Source: an uncultured Mailhella sp.
Lineage (GTDB): Bacteria; Desulfobacterota; Desulfovibrionia; Desulfovibrionales; Desulfovibrionaceae
NCBI RefSeq assembly: GCF_947631555.1
Contig: NZ_CANRLT010000005.1
Span: forward strand, 1-54,535
Direction: 5' to 3'
DNA length: 54,535 bases
Numbering within the stretch: the stretch's first letter is position 1; each line of letters begins with the position of its first letter. The notes below the pieces were generated by a model. The model did no database searches. It saw only the letters and a list, made by a program, of their open reading frames with translations, and was not told where the DNA came from. The position numbers were made by a program, and so were the translations under genes. Of this stretch, positions 52,961 to 54,535 are shown one piece after another.

Positions 52961-54133
52961 CTATGATGTTTTCTTCTGCACTTTTGCGGAGGTGCCGCCG
53001 TTCGTCTTTTTGACCGCGCTTCCAGCAGCATTGGTCTTCGAAGCCGCCTTTTTAACCGTGCTGTTGTTTTTCGCCGTGGTCTTTTTCGGCGCAGCGTTCG
53101 TCTTTTTCACGGTCTTTTGCACCGTACCCTTTTTGGCTGCCGGCGCCTTGGACGCAGAGGATGCTGCCGAAGTTTTTTTAACGTTCGTTTTAGCCGAGGT
53201 CTTCTGTACAGATGCTTTTTTCGCCGATGTTTTTTTTGCCGAGGCTTTTCTGCCCGTTTTTTTTACGGCTTTTTTGGAAATCTTCTTGCGGGCGCTCATG
53301 GCCTTGCGAGCCTCGGCCATATCCGCAGGCGTGGCCTTGGTAACAACCTGTTTCGGCGAAGGCAGAACCGCCATGGGATTCATCTGCCGGTTGTCGCGCA
53401 GTAGTTCAAAATGCAGGTGCGGGCCGGTGGAACGCCCCGTGGAACCCACGCGGCCGATCATCAGCCCCGGCTGGACATGCGCACCACGGCTGACCAGAAT
53501 CTGGCTCATGTGCGCGTAGCGCGCCAGCAGGCCGTCGCTCTGCTGGATCTCGACCATGTAGCCGTAGGAGTGATGGTATTCCGCCCTGACCACGACGCCG
53601 CTGCGAAAAGCCATGATGGGCGACCCCATGGGGGCGCGGATGTCGATCCCCTTGTGGGAGCGCCGCGAAGAACGCTTGACCCCATACGGGGACGTGATGC
53701 ACAGGGTGTCCGACCCCGTACACAGATTCTGCCTTGTGTGCATGGAGGCAAGGCGCCGTTCCTCGCTGCTGCCGGGCTTAGGCAGGGAAAGAAAGCTGGG
53801 AGCGGCAATTTGGGCTTCTTCATGTCCCAAAAGTTCGGAGGGAACTTCGGAAAGCGCCAGAGGATCATTTTGGGCCTCAATGTCTTCGGAAAGCTCGGAA
53901 ACCCCCATGGAATTTTCACCCACCAGCGCTTCGGGCCTGCTGGAGGCAAGGGAAATTTCGCGGTCGATGTCGCCCATGTCCCCGGAGAGGCTGACGGGCG
54001 GTTCGGCGTTCAGCGCAGGATCTTCTTCGTGTGTCCCGGACCAGAAGGGCAGGTGACCGCAGGCCGTGAGCGTGAAACATAGGCAGCCCGCCGCTACCAG
54101 CCCGATCACGAAAGATTTACCTGCTTCGCCCAT
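52961..54133 (-). CDS. LytM/M23 peptidoglycan hydrolase lipoprotein with a histone-H1-like tail
   Basis: A 390-residue outer-membrane or inner-membrane lipoprotein (lipobox LTAC, Cys25). An acidic linker of about 110 residues leads to the M23 domain (about 145-260), with metal ligands His160 and Asp164 (RRSHKGIDI), His208 (YAHMS) and His239/His241 (PHLHFE), so the enzyme appears active and should cut peptidoglycan cross-bridges. The last 115 residues are a Lys/Ala/Ser/Thr repeat (KKTSAKKASVQKTSAK and similar), like histone H1 or the tails of some lytic lipoproteins. The start at 54133 gives the lipoprotein signal. The tail is encoded with two A8 runs (coding strand). Terminated by hairpin copy c. 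Confidence 0.85.
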   Translation of the reverse strand: MGEAGKSFVIGLVAAGCLCFTLTACGHLPFWSGTHEEDPALNAEPPVSLSGDMGDIDREISLASSRPEALVGENSMGVSELSEDIEAQNDPLALSEVPSELLGHEEAQIAAPSFLSLPKPGSSEERRLASMHTRQNLCTGSDTLCITSPYGVKRSSRRSHKGIDIRAPMGSPIMAFRSGVVVRAEYHHSYGYMVEIQQSDGLLARYAHMSQILVSRGAHVQPGLMIGRVGSTGRSTGPHLHFELLRDNRQMNPMAVLPSPKQVVTKATPADMAEARKAMSARKKISKKAVKKTGRKASAKKTSAKKASVQKTSAKTNVKKTSAASSASKAPAAKKGTVQKTVKKTNAAPKKTTAKNNSTVKKAASKTNAAGSAVKKTNGGTSAKVQKKTS

Positions 54134-54202
54134 GCACACTCCTGTCTTGTCTGATACGACACCATATTCATGATATCCCGAAACGGGACTCAAGGCAAGC
54201 GC

Positions 54203-54535
54203 TCAGCTCTCCCTGACGGCGAGGATGACGGCTTCGGCCCGCAGCGGGCTTATTTTGCCCAGACGCACCATGAGTTCCTGCCCGGGAAAGACCTTTTCTC
54301 CAAAAAGACTGCGTTTGCCGCGCAGATTGATCTGCACCTCGGGCAGGCTGACGTTCACCCACATGTCGTTTTCTTCTGCAACCTCGGCCTTCCAGCGGCA
54401 TTCCTCACCGTGCCGTCTGGCCTGCTGCTGGATGTACAGGTATTTCCAGTAGCGCGGGCGCAGTTTCTGCACCTGGCCCACCAGCTCAAGGCGTACGTTC
54501 AGGGAAAGCAGCAAGGCGGAGAGCTGTGCTTCGTC
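54203..54535 (-). CDS. RNase II/RNB-family exoribonuclease, C-terminal part
   Basis: The frame runs in from the right edge of the window, so the gene is 5' truncated; 110 residues are visible. The segment PRYWKYLYIQQQARRHGEEC resembles the end of the RNB catalytic domain, followed by a short S1-like OB segment (MWVNVSLPEVQINLRGKRS and VFPGQELMVRLGKISPLRAEAVILAV). Alternative: another protein with an RNB-type C terminus. It ends 70 bases upstream of the lipoprotein gene and may be transcribed with it. Confidence 0.7.
   Translation of the reverse strand, partial: DEAQLSALLLSLNVRLELVGQVQKLRPRYWKYLYIQQQARRHGEECRWKAEVAEENDMWVNVSLPEVQINLRGKRSLFGEKVFPGQELMVRLGKISPLRAEAVILAVRES

Noticed and set aside
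52528..53031. Minus-strand frame containing RRNSFAGYAFF
   Set aside because: This is the translated hairpin repeat, seen again near 51171-51392, and it overlaps the lipoprotein gene end.

Overview
The window looks like a chromosomal segment of a Desulfovibrionaceae member (Desulfovibrio/Bilophila/Mailhella type). This rests on GC-rich coding sequence, a lysS-lolC/E-lolD-bamA cluster, NiFe-hydrogenase maturation genes (hypD, hypE), paired trimeric-type porins, an FMN-riboswitch ribBA, a proA-nadD pair and a NifA-like regulator. The genus is inferred from gene content and protein style; no rRNA gene is present to confirm it. No CRISPR array, integrase or transposase was found.

Layout, left to right. 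1-1832: 3' part of rseP, then tsaB. 1986-7417: a MacA-MacB-TolC-like efflux operon followed by an unrecognised membrane protein. 7418-9665: a gene-poor stretch with one weak ORF, one small minus-strand gene with its own terminator, and an FMN riboswitch. 9666-10892: ribBA, whose RibB half has lost catalytic residues. 11079-17339 (minus): lysS, lolC/E, lolD and bamA with overlapping ends. 17532-19597: a DUF2233 protein and a DMT exporter. 19658-23102 (minus): two paralogous porins separated by AT-rich DNA. 24333-25739: an NhaC-type antiporter bracketed by related non-coding flanks. 26025-27499: two unknown proteins around a tRNA-Lys(TTT). 27741-31626 (minus): pstSCAB ending in a HAD-family protein instead of phoU. 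32027-34195: hemW and a frameshifted gluQ. 34351-36304 (minus): proA-nadD. 36601-38944: a TPR-like membrane protein and a regulator whose AAA+ domain is degenerate. 38945-41079: an AT-rich glycosyltransferase-like gene in a nest of degenerate repeats and palindromes. 41080-46612 (minus): hypD-hypE-heptosyltransferase-tatD-miaB. 47350-50354: rpsL-rpsG-fusA with its own promoter and terminator. 50551-52092: an O-acetyltransferase and an SDR oxidoreductase. 52961-54535 (minus): a LytM lipoprotein with a histone-H1-like tail and the 3' end of an RNase II-family gene.

Much of the content serves the cell envelope: BamA and Lol machinery, porins, heptosyltransferase, MacAB-type efflux, the site-2 protease and the peptidoglycan hydrolase. 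The least ordinary items are two enzymes that keep their fold but lose active-site residues (the RibB half of RibBA and the sigma54-activator-like protein), a repeat-flanked glycosyltransferase cassette with two operator-like palindromes, a dispersed 32-bp hairpin that doubles as a terminator, and the lysine-rich tail on the M23 lipoprotein.
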